NCBI GenBank assembly: GCA_019239425.1
Contig: JAFAZX010000095.1
Coordinates: forward strand, 1 to 64,000
Direction of reading: 5' to 3'
Source: Acidobacteriota bacterium
GTDB taxonomy: Bacteria > Acidobacteriota > Blastocatellia > Pyrinomonadales > Pyrinomonadaceae
Length of the DNA stretch: 64,000 nucleotides
The first letter of the stretch is position 1, and each line of letters opens with the position of its first letter. This document shows positions 43,309 through 52,400 of this stretch, piece by piece. Under the pieces are notes generated by a model, which worked only from the letters and a program-made list of their open reading frames with translations, was not told the origin of the DNA and made no database searches. Made by a program: the position numbers and the translations under genes.

Positions 43309-44901
43309 ATGAGAGTTCTCGTGACCGGCGGGACGGGCGTCATCGGCGAGGGGATTCTGCCCGAGCTGATTGGGGCCGGCCACACCGTGCGCCTTCTGTC
43401 GCGCGGGGCCGAAGACAATGCCAGGCGCTGGCCCGCGGAGGTCGAGCCGTTCCCGGCCGACGTGACCGACCCTTCTTCCTTGCGCGGCGCGGCCGAAGAT
43501 TGCGGCGCCGTCATACACGTCACCGGCATCGTCGACGAGTCGCCGCCCGCGCTCACCTTCGAGCGCGTCAACGTGCAGGGGACGCGCAACGTCCTGGCCG
43601 AGGCGGCGCGCGCCGGACTCCGTCGCTTCCTCTACGTCTCTTCGCTCGGCGCGGAGCGGGGCCGCTCACGTTACCACCGTTCGAAGTTCAAGGCCGAAGA
43701 GCTCGTGCGCGCCTCCGCCTTCGACTGGCTCATCCTGCGACCGGGCAACGTCTACGGGCCGGGCGACGAGGTCATCTCGACGCTCCTCAAACTCGTGCGC
43801 GCGCTCCCGGCCGTGCCCGTCATCGACGCGGGCGACCAGCCCTTCCAGCCCCTCTGGTACTCAGACCTCGGCCGCGCCGTCGTGCGCGCGCTGGAGACGC
43901 CGGCGCTCAGGCGCGAGACGTTGGAGCTGGCCGGCGGGGAGACGACGAACACGAGCGACCTCATCAAGCGCCTGTCGGTCATCACGGGCCGGCGCGTGGC
44001 GCGCGTGCCCGTCCCCTCGTTCCTCGCCTCGCTCGGCGTGCGGGTCGCGGAGAGGACGAACCTCGAAAAGTATCTGGGCGTGAAGATTCCGCTCAATGAC
44101 GCGAAGCTGAAGATGCTCCTCGAAGGCAACTACATCGAGCACCCTTCGGCCAACGCCCTGACCGCGCGGCTCGGCGTCGAGCCGACCACGCTCGACGTCG
44201 GGCTGGCGAAACTCGCCGACTCCATCCCCGAGCAGCTTCCCTCCGAGGGCGTCGGCCCGCTCTGGCGCAAACGCTTCTGGGCGGACATCCGCGGCAGCCG
44301 CCTGACGCCGACCGCGCTCGTCGAGGAGTTCCGCGAGCGCTGCGCGGAGGTGATGCCTCTGGAGTTCTCGGCCGAGCCGGGCACGCCGCGCGTCGTCGAG
44401 GAGGGCGTGACGCTCACGCTCGGCCTGCCCGTGCGCGGCAACGTCCAGGTGCGCGCCGAGGAGGTCGCGCCGCGCCGCGTCACCTTCTCGACGGTCGGCG
44501 GGCACATGCTGGCCGGGATGATTCAGTTTACGGCGAGCGGCGACCGCCGGAAGGAGGTGCGATTCCTCATCGAGATACACGCGCGCGCGGCGACGGCGCT
44601 CGACCTCCTGGCGATGAGCACCGTCGGGGACACGCTGCAGAAGTCGAACTGGGAGGAGGTTGTCACGCGCGTCGTGAACTTGAGCGGCGGCGCGGCGCCT
44701 CTCGGGGTGCAGAGCGAGACCGCGACGCTCGACGAAGAGGAGGCGCGCCGCGCCGAGCGCCGCCTGCGCGACCTCATCAACCGCCGCAAGCGCGCCGAGG
44801 CCGAGCCGCCGCCGAAGCCCCTGCCCCAACCCGCCGCCCGCAAACGCACCGCCCGGAAGCGCGCGCCGCTCAAGGCCACGATCAAGATTGGTAAGGGTTG
44901 A
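43309..44901 (+). CDS. NAD(P)-dependent epimerase (NDUFA9-like) fused to a DUF1990-like C-terminal domain
   Basis: 530 residues from ATG 43309; the open frame to 43276 precedes the Rossmann start. Residues 1-300: VLVTGGTGVIGEGIL, VHVTGIVDES, RFLYVSSLGAERG and YHRSKFKAEE, an atypical extended SDR of the complex-I NDUFA9 / NmrA type. Residues about 330-470 (GLPVRGNVQVRAEEVAPRRV, TFSTVGGHMLAGMIQFTA) resemble DUF1990. The final 60 residues form a Lys/Arg/Pro-rich tail (ARKRTARKRAPLKATIKI). The fusion suggests NAD(P)-dependent modification of a lipid-like ligand; activity is unknown. Confidence 0.75.
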   Translation: MRVLVTGGTGVIGEGILPELIGAGHTVRLLSRGAEDNARRWPAEVEPFPADVTDPSSLRGAAEDCGAVIHVTGIVDESPPALTFERVNVQGTRNVLAEAARAGLRRFLYVSSLGAERGRSRYHRSKFKAEELVRASAFDWLILRPGNVYGPGDEVISTLLKLVRALPAVPVIDAGDQPFQPLWYSDLGRAVVRALETPALRRETLELAGGETTNTSDLIKRLSVITGRRVARVPVPSFLASLGVRVAERTNLEKYLGVKIPLNDAKLKMLLEGNYIEHPSANALTARLGVEPTTLDVGLAKLADSIPEQLPSEGVGPLWRKRFWADIRGSRLTPTALVEEFRERCAEVMPLEFSAEPGTPRVVEEGVTLTLGLPVRGNVQVRAEEVAPRRVTFSTVGGHMLAGMIQFTASGDRRKEVRFLIEIHARAATALDLLAMSTVGDTLQKSNWEEVVTRVVNLSGGAAPLGVQSETATLDEEEARRAERRLRDLINRRKRAEAEPPPKPLPQPAARKRTARKRAPLKATIKIGKG

Positions 44902-44922
44902 GACTAGCGCACGATTGTTTTC

Positions 44923-44991
44923 ACCACAGAGACACAGAGGCACAGCTTTGGGCCAATAACTCAACAAGCTGTGCCTCTGTGTCTCTGTGGT
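44923..44991. repeat. 26-bp perfect inverted repeat between convergent genes (ACCACAGAG family)
   Basis: Arms 44923-44948 and 44966-44991 are exact reverse complements with a 17-nt loop. The right arm ends on the first base of the TAA stop (44993-44991) of the convergent oxidoreductase gene. Same family and same context as 28598-28673. Confidence 0.9.
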
Positions 44992-46427
44992 TAATTCTTG
45001 ATGCCGAACACGCGGCGCAGTGCCGACAAAGCGGCCCAGTGGCCGCACATGCCGTGGACGCCGCCGCCGGGGGGCGTCGAGCTTGAGCAGAAATAAAGTC
45101 TCCGGTTGGGCGTCGAGTAGGGATCGTAGCGCGGGACGGGGCGCGCGAGGAACTGCCGGAGGTCGTTGGCGCCGCCGCCGATGTCTCCGCCGATCATGTT
45201 CGGGTTGTGCCGTTCGAGCTGGGCGGAGTTGATGGTGTGGCGCGCGCGGATCAGGTCGCGGAAGCCGGGGGCGAAGCGCTCGATCTGATTCTCGACCCGC
45301 TCGGTCATGTCCACGTCCGAGCCGTGCGGGACGTGGACGTAGGCCCAGCCCACCTGCTTGCCCGCGGGCGCGCGCGTCTCGTCGAATAAACTCTGCTGCG
45401 CGATGAGGACGAACGGGCGCTCGGGGTGCACGCCGCGCCAGACGGCCGCCTCGCCCTCCGCGATCTCCTCGATGGTCGGGCCGAGGTGGACGGTCGCCGC
45501 GCGTCGGCAGCCTTCGGCCTTCCACGGGATCGGCCCGTCGAGCGACCAGTCGATCTTGAAGACGCCGGGGCCGTACCTGAACTTCGAGAGTCGCTTCCGG
45601 TAACCGTCCGGCAACTCGCCGCCCGCGATCTCGACCACCTGCCGCGGCGTGAGGTCGAAGAGCACGGCGCGCGAGTCGGGCAGGTCGCGCATGCCGCGCA
45701 CGGGATGGTCGAGTCGTATCTCGCCGCCGAAGCTCTTCAGACACTCCGCGAGCGCTTCGATAATCCTGACGGAGCCGCCGCGCACGCAAGGCCAGTTGAT
45801 GGCGTGCGCCGCGAGCGCGAGCACCATCCCGAAGGAGGCCGTGCCCTTCTTCTCAAGGGGCAGCACCGAGTGCGCGCAGCACCCGGCGAAGAGCGCGCGC
45901 GCCTTCCTCCCTTTGAACTTGCCGAACGCCAGCCCCGTGCACGAGCGCAGCCCTTTGAGCGCGAAGCGGAGCATGAAGAAAGGGTGTGAAGGGATGCGGA
46001 CGGGCTGCAGAGTCTCCTCGAAGAAGTCGTCGGCGCGCTCGACGAACGGCCGCATCAAATCCTGGTAAGCGCGCGAGTCCTCGCCGAGCGTCGCGCCCGT
46101 CCCCTCCAGGGACTTCAGGAGCAGCGCCGCGTCGCCGTCGTCGAAAGGGTGCGCGAGCGCGACCTCCGGATAGACCCACTCGACGCCCCACTTCTCCAGC
46201 GGCAGCGTCCGGAAGAAGGGCGAGACGACGCCGACCGGGTGTATCGCCGAGCAGACGTCGCTCCAGAAGCCCGGCTCGGTCAACTCGACGGTGCGCGCGC
46301 CGCCGCCGATGGTCTCCTTCGCTTCGAGCACGCAGACCGAGAGCCCGCGCCGCGCGAGTTCGATCCCCGCGCTCAGGCCGTTCGGCCCCGAGCCGACCAC
46401 GACCGCGTCGTAACGTTTGCCGCTCAT
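44991..46427 (-). CDS. FAD-dependent oxidoreductase, phytoene-desaturase-like
   Basis: 478 residues from ATG 46427. Dinucleotide-binding motif VVVGSGPNGLSAGIELARRG at residues 9-28, then LEAKETIGGGART and, at the C terminus, LYFCSSSTPPGGGVHGMCGHWAA. This is the pattern of the CrtI-like branch often labelled NAD(P)/FAD-dependent or pyridine nucleotide-disulfide oxidoreductase, including human PYROXD2 relatives. No carotenoid genes are nearby. Its stop codon lies in the adjacent inverted repeat. Confidence 0.85.
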   Translation of the reverse strand: MSGKRYDAVVVGSGPNGLSAGIELARRGLSVCVLEAKETIGGGARTVELTEPGFWSDVCSAIHPVGVVSPFFRTLPLEKWGVEWVYPEVALAHPFDDGDAALLLKSLEGTGATLGEDSRAYQDLMRPFVERADDFFEETLQPVRIPSHPFFMLRFALKGLRSCTGLAFGKFKGRKARALFAGCCAHSVLPLEKKGTASFGMVLALAAHAINWPCVRGGSVRIIEALAECLKSFGGEIRLDHPVRGMRDLPDSRAVLFDLTPRQVVEIAGGELPDGYRKRLSKFRYGPGVFKIDWSLDGPIPWKAEGCRRAATVHLGPTIEEIAEGEAAVWRGVHPERPFVLIAQQSLFDETRAPAGKQVGWAYVHVPHGSDVDMTERVENQIERFAPGFRDLIRARHTINSAQLERHNPNMIGGDIGGGANDLRQFLARPVPRYDPYSTPNRRLYFCSSSTPPGGGVHGMCGHWAALSALRRVFGIKN

Positions 46428-46666
46428 ATAGATTTTTTCAGAGGGAGAATAAACCCCAAATTAGCAGCAACGACCGCCTTTTGTGAAGCATCTATATCGT
46501 TCGTCTGGATAAAAAACGACCGTTCGTACGGGGCCGAAAAATTTCAACCCGCCGCGGTTTGCCCGCCATTTTATGAAAGGGTAAGCTGTCGGCGACACCT
46601 CGGAAAACGAACCCAGACGCCGCCTTAAGGCGACGGAAACTTTACCCCACAAGTGAGAGTTAACAC

Positions 46667-48925
46667 ATGTCTAAAATCATCACCCGCACGCGCGTGCTCC
46701 TGCTCGCGACGGCGGTCGCGGGCTCTGCCGTCGTCATGAAGGTGAACGCCGAGAGCGCGACGGCCGACGATTCGGCGCAGGGCGCGCAGACGGCCGCCGC
46801 CGCCACGGCCGCGAACCCGCTCCTCGCCGAGTGGTCGGGGCCGCACAACGGCACGCCGCCTTTCGACAAGGTCAGGGTCGCGGACTTCAAGCCCGCGCTC
46901 GAAGCGGCGATGGCCGAGAACCTCGCCGAGGTCGACAAGATCGCCGCCGACAAGTCCGCGCCCAACTTCGACAACACCATCGCCGCGCTTGAGCGCGCGG
47001 GCGGCACGCTCGACCGCGTGACGACCGTCTACTCCATCTGGTCTGGGAACATGAACTCGCCCGAGTTCCAGACCGTCCAGCGCGAGATGGCGCCCCGCCT
47101 CGCCGCCTTCAACGACAAGATCACGCAGAACGAGGCGCTCTTCAAACGCATCGAGACGGTCTACAACGCGCCCGACAAGAAGAAGTGGACGCCCGAGCAG
47201 CAGCGCCTGGTCTGGCTCTACTACACGAACTTCGTCCGCTCCGGCGCGAAGCTCGACGCGGCCTCGAAGGCGCGTGTGTCCGAGATCAACCAGAAGCTCG
47301 CCGGCCTCTACACGAACTTCAACCAGCACCTCCTCTCCGACGAGAACGACCTCTTCCTCGTCCTCAGGAGCGAGGACGAGCTGGCGGGCCTGCCGAAGGA
47401 GCTGCGCGACGCCGCCGCCGCGGCCGCCGCCGCGAAGAAGCAGCAGCCCGGCACCTGGGTCATCCTCAACACGCGCTCCTCGGTCGACCCGTTCCTGACC
47501 TACTCCGGCCGCCGCGACCTGCGCGAGAAGGTCTGGCGGATGTTCGTCAACCGCGGCGACAACGGCGACAAGAACGACAACAACGCCATCATCACCGACA
47601 TCCTCCAGCTCCGCGCCGAGCGCGCGCGGCTGCTCGGCTTCCCGACGCACGCGCACTGGCGCGTCTCGGAGAACACGATGGCGAAGTCGCCCGAGCGCGC
47701 GATGGAGCTGATGATGCAGGTCTGGAAGCCCGCGGTCGCGCGCGTCCACGAAGAGGTCGCGGACATGCAGGCACTCGCCGACAAGGAGAATGCCGGCATC
47801 AAGATCGAGCCGTGGGACTACCGCTTCTACATGGAGAAGGTGCGCAAGGCGAAGTACGACCTCGACCAGAACGAGCTGAAGCCGTACCTCCAGCTCGACA
47901 AGCTGCGCGAGGGCATCTTCTGGGTGGCGGGCGAGCTGTTCAACTTCAAGTTCACGCCCGCGCCGAACATCCCCGTCTACCAGGAGGACGTGAAGGTCTG
48001 GGAGGTGACGGACAAGAGTTCGGGCAAGCACATCGGCTACTGGTTCTTCGACCCGTACGCGCGCGACGGCAAGCGCTCGGGCGCGTGGATGAACGCCTAC
48101 CGCAGCCAGCAGCGCCTGGACGGCAAGGAGGTGACGACCATCGTCTCGAACAACGCCAACTTCGTGAAGGGCAAGCCGGGCGAGCCGGTGCTCATCTCCT
48201 GGGACGACGCGACGACGATGTTCCACGAGTTCGGACACGCCCTGCACGGCCTCAACTCGAACGTGACCTACCCGACGCTCGCCGGCACGGCCGTCGCGCG
48301 CGACTACGTCGAGTTCCCCTCGCAGCTCCTTGAGCGCTGGCTGATGACGCCCGAGGTCTTGCAGCGCTTCGCCGTCCACTACCAGACGGGCAAGCCCATC
48401 CCGCAGGAGCTGGTCGAGAAGCTGAAGAAGTCCGCGACCTTCAACCAGGGCTTCGCGACGACCGAGTACCTGGCGTCGGCGCTCGTCGACATGAAGCTGC
48501 ACCTCGCGGGCGCGCAGAAGATCGACCCGGACGCCTTCGAGAAGCAGGCGCTCGCGGAGCTGGGGATGCCGAGTGAGCTGGTGATGCGCCACCGCACGCC
48601 GCAGTTCGGCCACATCTTCTCGTCCGACTCGTACTCGGCCGGCTACTACAGCTACCTCTGGACGGACGTGATCGCGGCCGACGCCTTCGAGGCGTTCACC
48701 GAGGCCGGGGGCCCCTACGACAAGAAGGTGGCCGAGCGCCTGCGCAAGTACGTCTTCTCGGTCGGCAACACCGTCGACCCGGCCGAGGGCTACCGCCAGT
48801 TCCGCGGCCGCGACCCGCGCGTCGAGGCGCTGATGCGCAAGCGCGGCTTCCCGGCCGAGGAGTCGAAGGGCGGCGGCGCGGACAAGTCTACGGCCACCAA
48901 GCCGGCGACGAAGCGCAACAACTAA
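46667..48925 (+). CDS. dcp: M3 family metallopeptidase (peptidyl-dipeptidase Dcp-like), exported
   Basis: 752 residues from ATG 46667. Signal-like N terminus (VLLLATAVAGSAVVMKVNA). The zinc site is FHEFGHALHGL with His520, Glu521 and His524; the downstream Glu lies in RDYVEFPSQLLERW, as in Dcp/thimet-type enzymes. Dcp removes C-terminal dipeptides. The length is slightly above E. coli Dcp owing to an Ala-rich leader and a Lys-rich tail. The 240-nt gap upstream holds only an AT-rich stretch with no recognised ORF. Confidence 0.92.
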   Translation: MSKIITRTRVLLLATAVAGSAVVMKVNAESATADDSAQGAQTAAAATAANPLLAEWSGPHNGTPPFDKVRVADFKPALEAAMAENLAEVDKIAADKSAPNFDNTIAALERAGGTLDRVTTVYSIWSGNMNSPEFQTVQREMAPRLAAFNDKITQNEALFKRIETVYNAPDKKKWTPEQQRLVWLYYTNFVRSGAKLDAASKARVSEINQKLAGLYTNFNQHLLSDENDLFLVLRSEDELAGLPKELRDAAAAAAAAKKQQPGTWVILNTRSSVDPFLTYSGRRDLREKVWRMFVNRGDNGDKNDNNAIITDILQLRAERARLLGFPTHAHWRVSENTMAKSPERAMELMMQVWKPAVARVHEEVADMQALADKENAGIKIEPWDYRFYMEKVRKAKYDLDQNELKPYLQLDKLREGIFWVAGELFNFKFTPAPNIPVYQEDVKVWEVTDKSSGKHIGYWFFDPYARDGKRSGAWMNAYRSQQRLDGKEVTTIVSNNANFVKGKPGEPVLISWDDATTMFHEFGHALHGLNSNVTYPTLAGTAVARDYVEFPSQLLERWLMTPEVLQRFAVHYQTGKPIPQELVEKLKKSATFNQGFATTEYLASALVDMKLHLAGAQKIDPDAFEKQALAELGMPSELVMRHRTPQFGHIFSSDSYSAGYYSYLWTDVIAADAFEAFTEAGGPYDKKVAERLRKYVFSVGNTVDPAEGYRQFRGRDPRVEALMRKRGFPAEESKGGGADKSTATKPATKRNN

Positions 48926-48972
48926 AGACCACCTGCGGGGGACAGACGTGGCACGACCGACGTCCACGAAAG

Positions 48973-49004
48973 GGCCGCTCCGAATGAAGGTATTCGGAGC
49001 GGCC
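48973..49004 (+). terminator. Hairpin after dcp, overlapping the start of the next gene
   Basis: GGCCGCTCCGAAT (48973-48985), loop GAAGGT and ATTCGGAGCGGCC (48992-49004) form a 13-bp perfect stem followed by TTCTGTTT. It resembles an intrinsic terminator for dcp but contains the ATG (48984) of the next gene in its stem. Confidence 0.6.
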
Positions 49005-49856
49005 TTCTGTTTACTCGCGGCCCTCTGCCTCTGCGCGCCGCCCGCCGCGCGTGTCCAGCGCGTGGTCGCGACGGACACGCCCAAACCGCCGGGCACGCTC
49101 CTCGGCGTCCACCTCGGCCCGGAGGTCTCCGCGTGGCTGGAAGAGGTCGAGGGGAAGTTAGGCAGGAAGGTCTACGCCGAGTTCGCCGAACTCGACGCGA
49201 CGGACGCGGGCGGCGACTACACGCTCGGCGTCAGCTACATCACGCGGGCCGGCGTCGGGGTCGTCCGCGTGGACGAGAGCTTCGAGGCGAAGGGCGAGAA
49301 GTTGACCGAGGCCGTCATCGGCCACGAGCTGCTCCACCTGCGCCTGCGCGCGCGCGGCTACCCGCTCTTCCTCTTCGGGCCGGAGGTGAAGACGAAGCAG
49401 GGGCCGGCCGAGGACGTGGAGCAGCCGCACGTCAACGACCTCGTCAGCCTCATCGAGCACCGCGTCTTCGCCCCGGAGATGCGGCGCACGGGCTTCGACA
49501 GACTCATCGACCTCACGAACTACCTCGCGTCGGCGCGGCGACTGCGCGGCCGTCCCGACGGGCAGGCCGAAGTGCTCAACTACGCGCGCGCCGCCCTGGA
49601 GTGGGACAACCCGAAGCTGGTCGAAGAGCTTTCGAAGATATATCAGCTCAACGGCTGGACGCGCGCGCTCGCCGACGGCCGCCGCCTGGCCGAGACCATC
49701 CGCACTGCGAATCTCAACGCCCCCGCCGACGTGACCGCCCTCTTCCTGCGCTGCATGCCCGTCCTCTACGGCGCGGAGTTCCGCGTCGAGCCGGACACGA
49801 ACTTCACGCTCGCGCGCCTCTACCCGCAGATGCTCATCCACGTGCGCCGCCGCTGA
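48984..49856 (+). CDS. Secreted HExxH-motif protein, putative metallopeptidase
   Basis: 290 residues from ATG 48984, where a signal peptide begins (MKVFGAAFCLLAALCLC). A GTG at 48948 is the alternative. IGHELLHLRLRARGYP contains HELLH, a gluzincin-type zinc motif, with possible third ligands downstream (about residues 140-160, HVNDLVSLIEHRVF). No named family recognised. The ATG is buried in a strong hairpin, so translation may be controlled. Confidence 0.6.
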   Translation: MKVFGAAFCLLAALCLCAPPAARVQRVVATDTPKPPGTLLGVHLGPEVSAWLEEVEGKLGRKVYAEFAELDATDAGGDYTLGVSYITRAGVGVVRVDESFEAKGEKLTEAVIGHELLHLRLRARGYPLFLFGPEVKTKQGPAEDVEQPHVNDLVSLIEHRVFAPEMRRTGFDRLIDLTNYLASARRLRGRPDGQAEVLNYARAALEWDNPKLVEELSKIYQLNGWTRALADGRRLAETIRTANLNAPADVTALFLRCMPVLYGAEFRVEPDTNFTLARLYPQMLIHVRRR

Positions 49857-49875
49857 AATAATCAACCTTCTCGCC

Positions 49876-50013
49876 GGGAGCGCGGGCATCCCTGCCCGCC
49901 AAAGCGTGCTCACGCACGCTTAGCTGTGAAGCTCTATCTCTTAACCTTGAGTTATAACGTCTCACGGCCTTGGCGCTCTCGCGCTCATGGCGGGCAGGGA
50001 TGCCCGCGCTCCC
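49876..50013. repeat. REPIN-like pair, GGGAGCGCGGGC family, copy 2
   Basis: Arms 49876-49899 and 49990-50013 are identical to those of the copy at 42972-43104. It fills the gap between convergent genes at 49856 and 50022 and could serve as a bidirectional terminator. Confidence 0.88.
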
Positions 50014-50021
50014 AGCTTTAA

Positions 50022-51434
50022 CTAGCGCTTTTTACCTTTCTTCGTCTCTTTCTTCTCGGGCTTCTCCGGCTTCTCCGTCGGCTCCTGCTTCGCGCGCTTG
50101 CCGAGAATCTTGTCGACCGCTTCGGCCGCGGGCGGGTGCCCTTCGTTGAAGACGAAGACGTGGTAGTGGTCTCTCAACTCCCTCAGAGCCTCGACGCGCC
50201 CCTCGCGTTCGAGCCGCGCGATCTCGCCCATGACGAACTCCTGCTCGGCGGCCGTCATGTAGCGGTAGTAGACATCGAAGGCGAAACCGCTCGTGTGCGG
50301 CGGCGGCGCGAAGTCGCCCGCGTTCGGGTTGCCGGACTCGCGCAGAAGTTGCTGGTACTCCACCGTCCTCACGAGCGAGGTGATGGGGAGCACGCGCCCG
50401 AACTTCGCCTCGTAGGCCGTGCCCAGCTCTTCGATGACGGCGAGCGCGGGGCGGCGCACGAAGCTGAGCATGCGCGCCTGAAACTCCCGCGAAGCCGAAG
50501 GGTCGCGCAGGTCGTACGAGCGCCCGCCGAAGTTGCGCGCGAGTTTCTCAATCTCGGCGTACTCGGCGAAGAGAGGCTCGCCCGTCTTCTCCCTGCCCTT
50601 CGCGCCGGGCTTGCCGTAGTAGTCGGCGAGCAGCTTCTCCTTCTCCGTGACGGCCGTTAGCTCCTTCTTCCGCGCGGCTGCGTCCGCGAGCAGTTGCGCG
50701 CGCGCCTCCCGCTCCTTCTTACCCAGCTCCTTGAGCTTCACGTCTATCTCGTGAAGCGCAGTCGAGAGCCGCCCGCGCTCTTCCCCAAGCTCGCCCTCGG
50801 CCGCCTGCAACTCCTCGACGTTCGCGTAGAGCGGCACGACCTTCTTCGACTTCAGGTCGTAGTGCGTGAGCGCGCCCGTCGCCGTCAGCCCCACGCCGTA
50901 GAGCGCGTAGCCGCGCCCGAGCCGCGGCACTTCGACCAGCTCGCGCCCCGCTTCGATCACCGCGGCCAGCTCCGCGAAGTCGTGCGCCGGCCGGACGTGT
51001 GCCTCCGCGGCGGCGGCGCTCTGGATGGCGAGGAAGCGGCGCGCCTCGCTGTACTGCTTCAGCTCCTGCGGTATTGAGACTTCGGCGGCCTTGCGGCCCG
51101 TCGGCTCGCCCCGGTCTTCTTCGATTTTAGAGACGGCCTCGGCGTACGGGTCGCGCGGCGGCGCGCCGGTCAGGATGTCCTTCACCTGCTCGGCGCCGGT
51201 CTTGATGCCGCCGAGGACGGCCCGCCTGTGCTTGAGGTAGACGAGCGGCGCGGCGAGCGCGACGCAGACGAGGAGCGCGAGCGGGAGCCAGCGTTTGAGG
51301 GCCGAATGTTTTCCGGGTGGGGGGGCTGCGGGGGGCTTGTTCGTGACGTTCGCGACGCCGGGCGACTCCGCCGCTGCCGCGCCCGCGACGCCTTCTTCAG
51401 ACTCAACTGCCCTGCCCGCTTGTTCGGATTCCAC
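50022..51434 (-). CDS. Membrane-anchored DUF5715 / M15-like peptidase domain protein
   Basis: 470 residues from GTG 51434. Residues 45-67 form a single TM helix; a coiled-coil-like region follows at about 215-270 (RGRLSTALHEIDVKLKELGK). The C-terminal domain has LVRTVEYQQLLRESGNPNA, the HxxGxxxD zinc motif HTSGFAFDV and ELRDHYHVFVF, as in DUF5715 and VanY/M15 D,D-carboxypeptidases. Likely a periplasmic peptidoglycan enzyme anchored in the inner membrane. The tail is Lys/Glu/Pro-rich. Confidence 0.78.
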   Translation of the reverse strand: MESEQAGRAVESEEGVAGAAAAESPGVANVTNKPPAAPPPGKHSALKRWLPLALLVCVALAAPLVYLKHRRAVLGGIKTGAEQVKDILTGAPPRDPYAEAVSKIEEDRGEPTGRKAAEVSIPQELKQYSEARRFLAIQSAAAAEAHVRPAHDFAELAAVIEAGRELVEVPRLGRGYALYGVGLTATGALTHYDLKSKKVVPLYANVEELQAAEGELGEERGRLSTALHEIDVKLKELGKKEREARAQLLADAAARKKELTAVTEKEKLLADYYGKPGAKGREKTGEPLFAEYAEIEKLARNFGGRSYDLRDPSASREFQARMLSFVRRPALAVIEELGTAYEAKFGRVLPITSLVRTVEYQQLLRESGNPNAGDFAPPPHTSGFAFDVYYRYMTAAEQEFVMGEIARLEREGRVEALRELRDHYHVFVFNEGHPPAAEAVDKILGKRAKQEPTEKPEKPEKKETKKGKKR

Positions 51435-51465
51435 GCCCCTAAAATATCACGGGGCGCGTGCGGCG

Positions 51466-51936
51466 TCAGCGGATGGCGTCGGAGAGTCTCTGCCCGTTGA
51501 GGAGGACGCGGACTCTGCGGACGCCCTTGAACTGTCTGGCCGTCGCCTCGATCTGCTCCACTATGCGCGGCTCGTCGCAGACGCCCGCGACGGGGAGCGT
51601 GCCGCGGATGCGTATCGTCGCCACGCCGCGGCTAATCACGGCGCTCTGCACGCGCAGGCCCTCGCCCGCCCAGAAGTTGTTCAGGCCGCCCTCATATTCG
51701 CGCGGGACGGCGAGCAGTTCCTCGACGGCCGCCTTGAGAGGCGTGGCCGCGGAGACGACGCGCGTGACGGGGACGAGGCTGTCGTCGCAGCCGATCTTGC
51801 GGCCGCGCTTCCCCTTGTCGTCGAGCGCGACCAGGTAGACTTTGACCTCGCGCGTCCGCCGACCCGCCTGCGCGAAGGTGACGGCCGCCGATGTCAACGT
51901 CAGCGTCAGGCAGGCCGCCGCGAGAAACCGTCTCAT
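51466..51936 (-). CDS. GerMN-domain secreted protein
   Basis: 156 residues from ATG 51936, behind GGGAGGGAAG. Signal peptide to about 24. EVKVYLVALDDKG, LVPVTRVVSAATPLKAAVEELLAVP and QIEATARQFKGVRRVRVLLNGQ follow the GerMN pattern (PF10646), also found in non-spore-forming bacteria. GerMN domains bind ligands in envelope proteins. It may be co-transcribed with the DUF5715 gene 31 nt downstream. Confidence 0.75.
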   Translation of the reverse strand: MRRFLAAACLTLTLTSAAVTFAQAGRRTREVKVYLVALDDKGKRGRKIGCDDSLVPVTRVVSAATPLKAAVEELLAVPREYEGGLNNFWAGEGLRVQSAVISRGVATIRIRGTLPVAGVCDEPRIVEQIEATARQFKGVRRVRVLLNGQRLSDAIR

Positions 51937-52069
51937 GCACTTCCCTCCCTTTCGAAGTAAGAGACGGCGGGCGAGACCTCCGCCGTAAAGGTTGCCGGCG
52001 AAGGCCGCACCCGCCGTCCGTGTTCGTGCGCGCCGGGGGAACGCGGCGCGGAGTTGAGCCCCCGCCGGT

Positions 52070-52348
52070 TCAGGGGGCCGTGGGCACCGGGCCGTAGCTG
52101 CCGGCGGCCATGCTGGCGCCGAAGACAAAGTTGAGGACGATGATGAGGATGATCAGCGCCGTCCAGATGATCATCAGGTTCTTGATGTTGAGCTTGCCCG
52201 AGTTCATCCAGCCCCAGATGTATGCGTAGAGGCCGCAGATGATCCCGAGAATCCCGTGGATGGCGCCGGCGTTCTGGAACATCTTCACTGCCACCAGGAT
52301 TTGCACCACGAACGCCCCCAGACACAGCAGGTAAATTAAATACTGCAT
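52070..52348 (-). CDS. Small membrane protein of unknown function (three TM)
   Basis: 92 residues from ATG 52348, behind AAGGAGGATAGTAGG. Hydrophobic helices at about 3-22, 30-48 and 58-78. Sequences such as GILGIICGLYAYIWGW resemble small integral membrane proteins found near DUF2752 genes. Function unknown. Confidence 0.65.
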   Translation of the reverse strand: MQYLIYLLCLGAFVVQILVAVKMFQNAGAIHGILGIICGLYAYIWGWMNSGKLNIKNLMIIWTALIILIIVLNFVFGASMAAGSYGPVPTAP

Positions 52349-52400
52349 CCTACTATCCTCCTTCGATTTTCTTGGAACAGAAAAGTTCTGACCGCTAAGC

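Noticed and set aside
46461-46652. 63-codon minus-strand frame before dcp
   Set aside because: No ribosome site, no signal or domain, and unusual composition; treated as non-coding.
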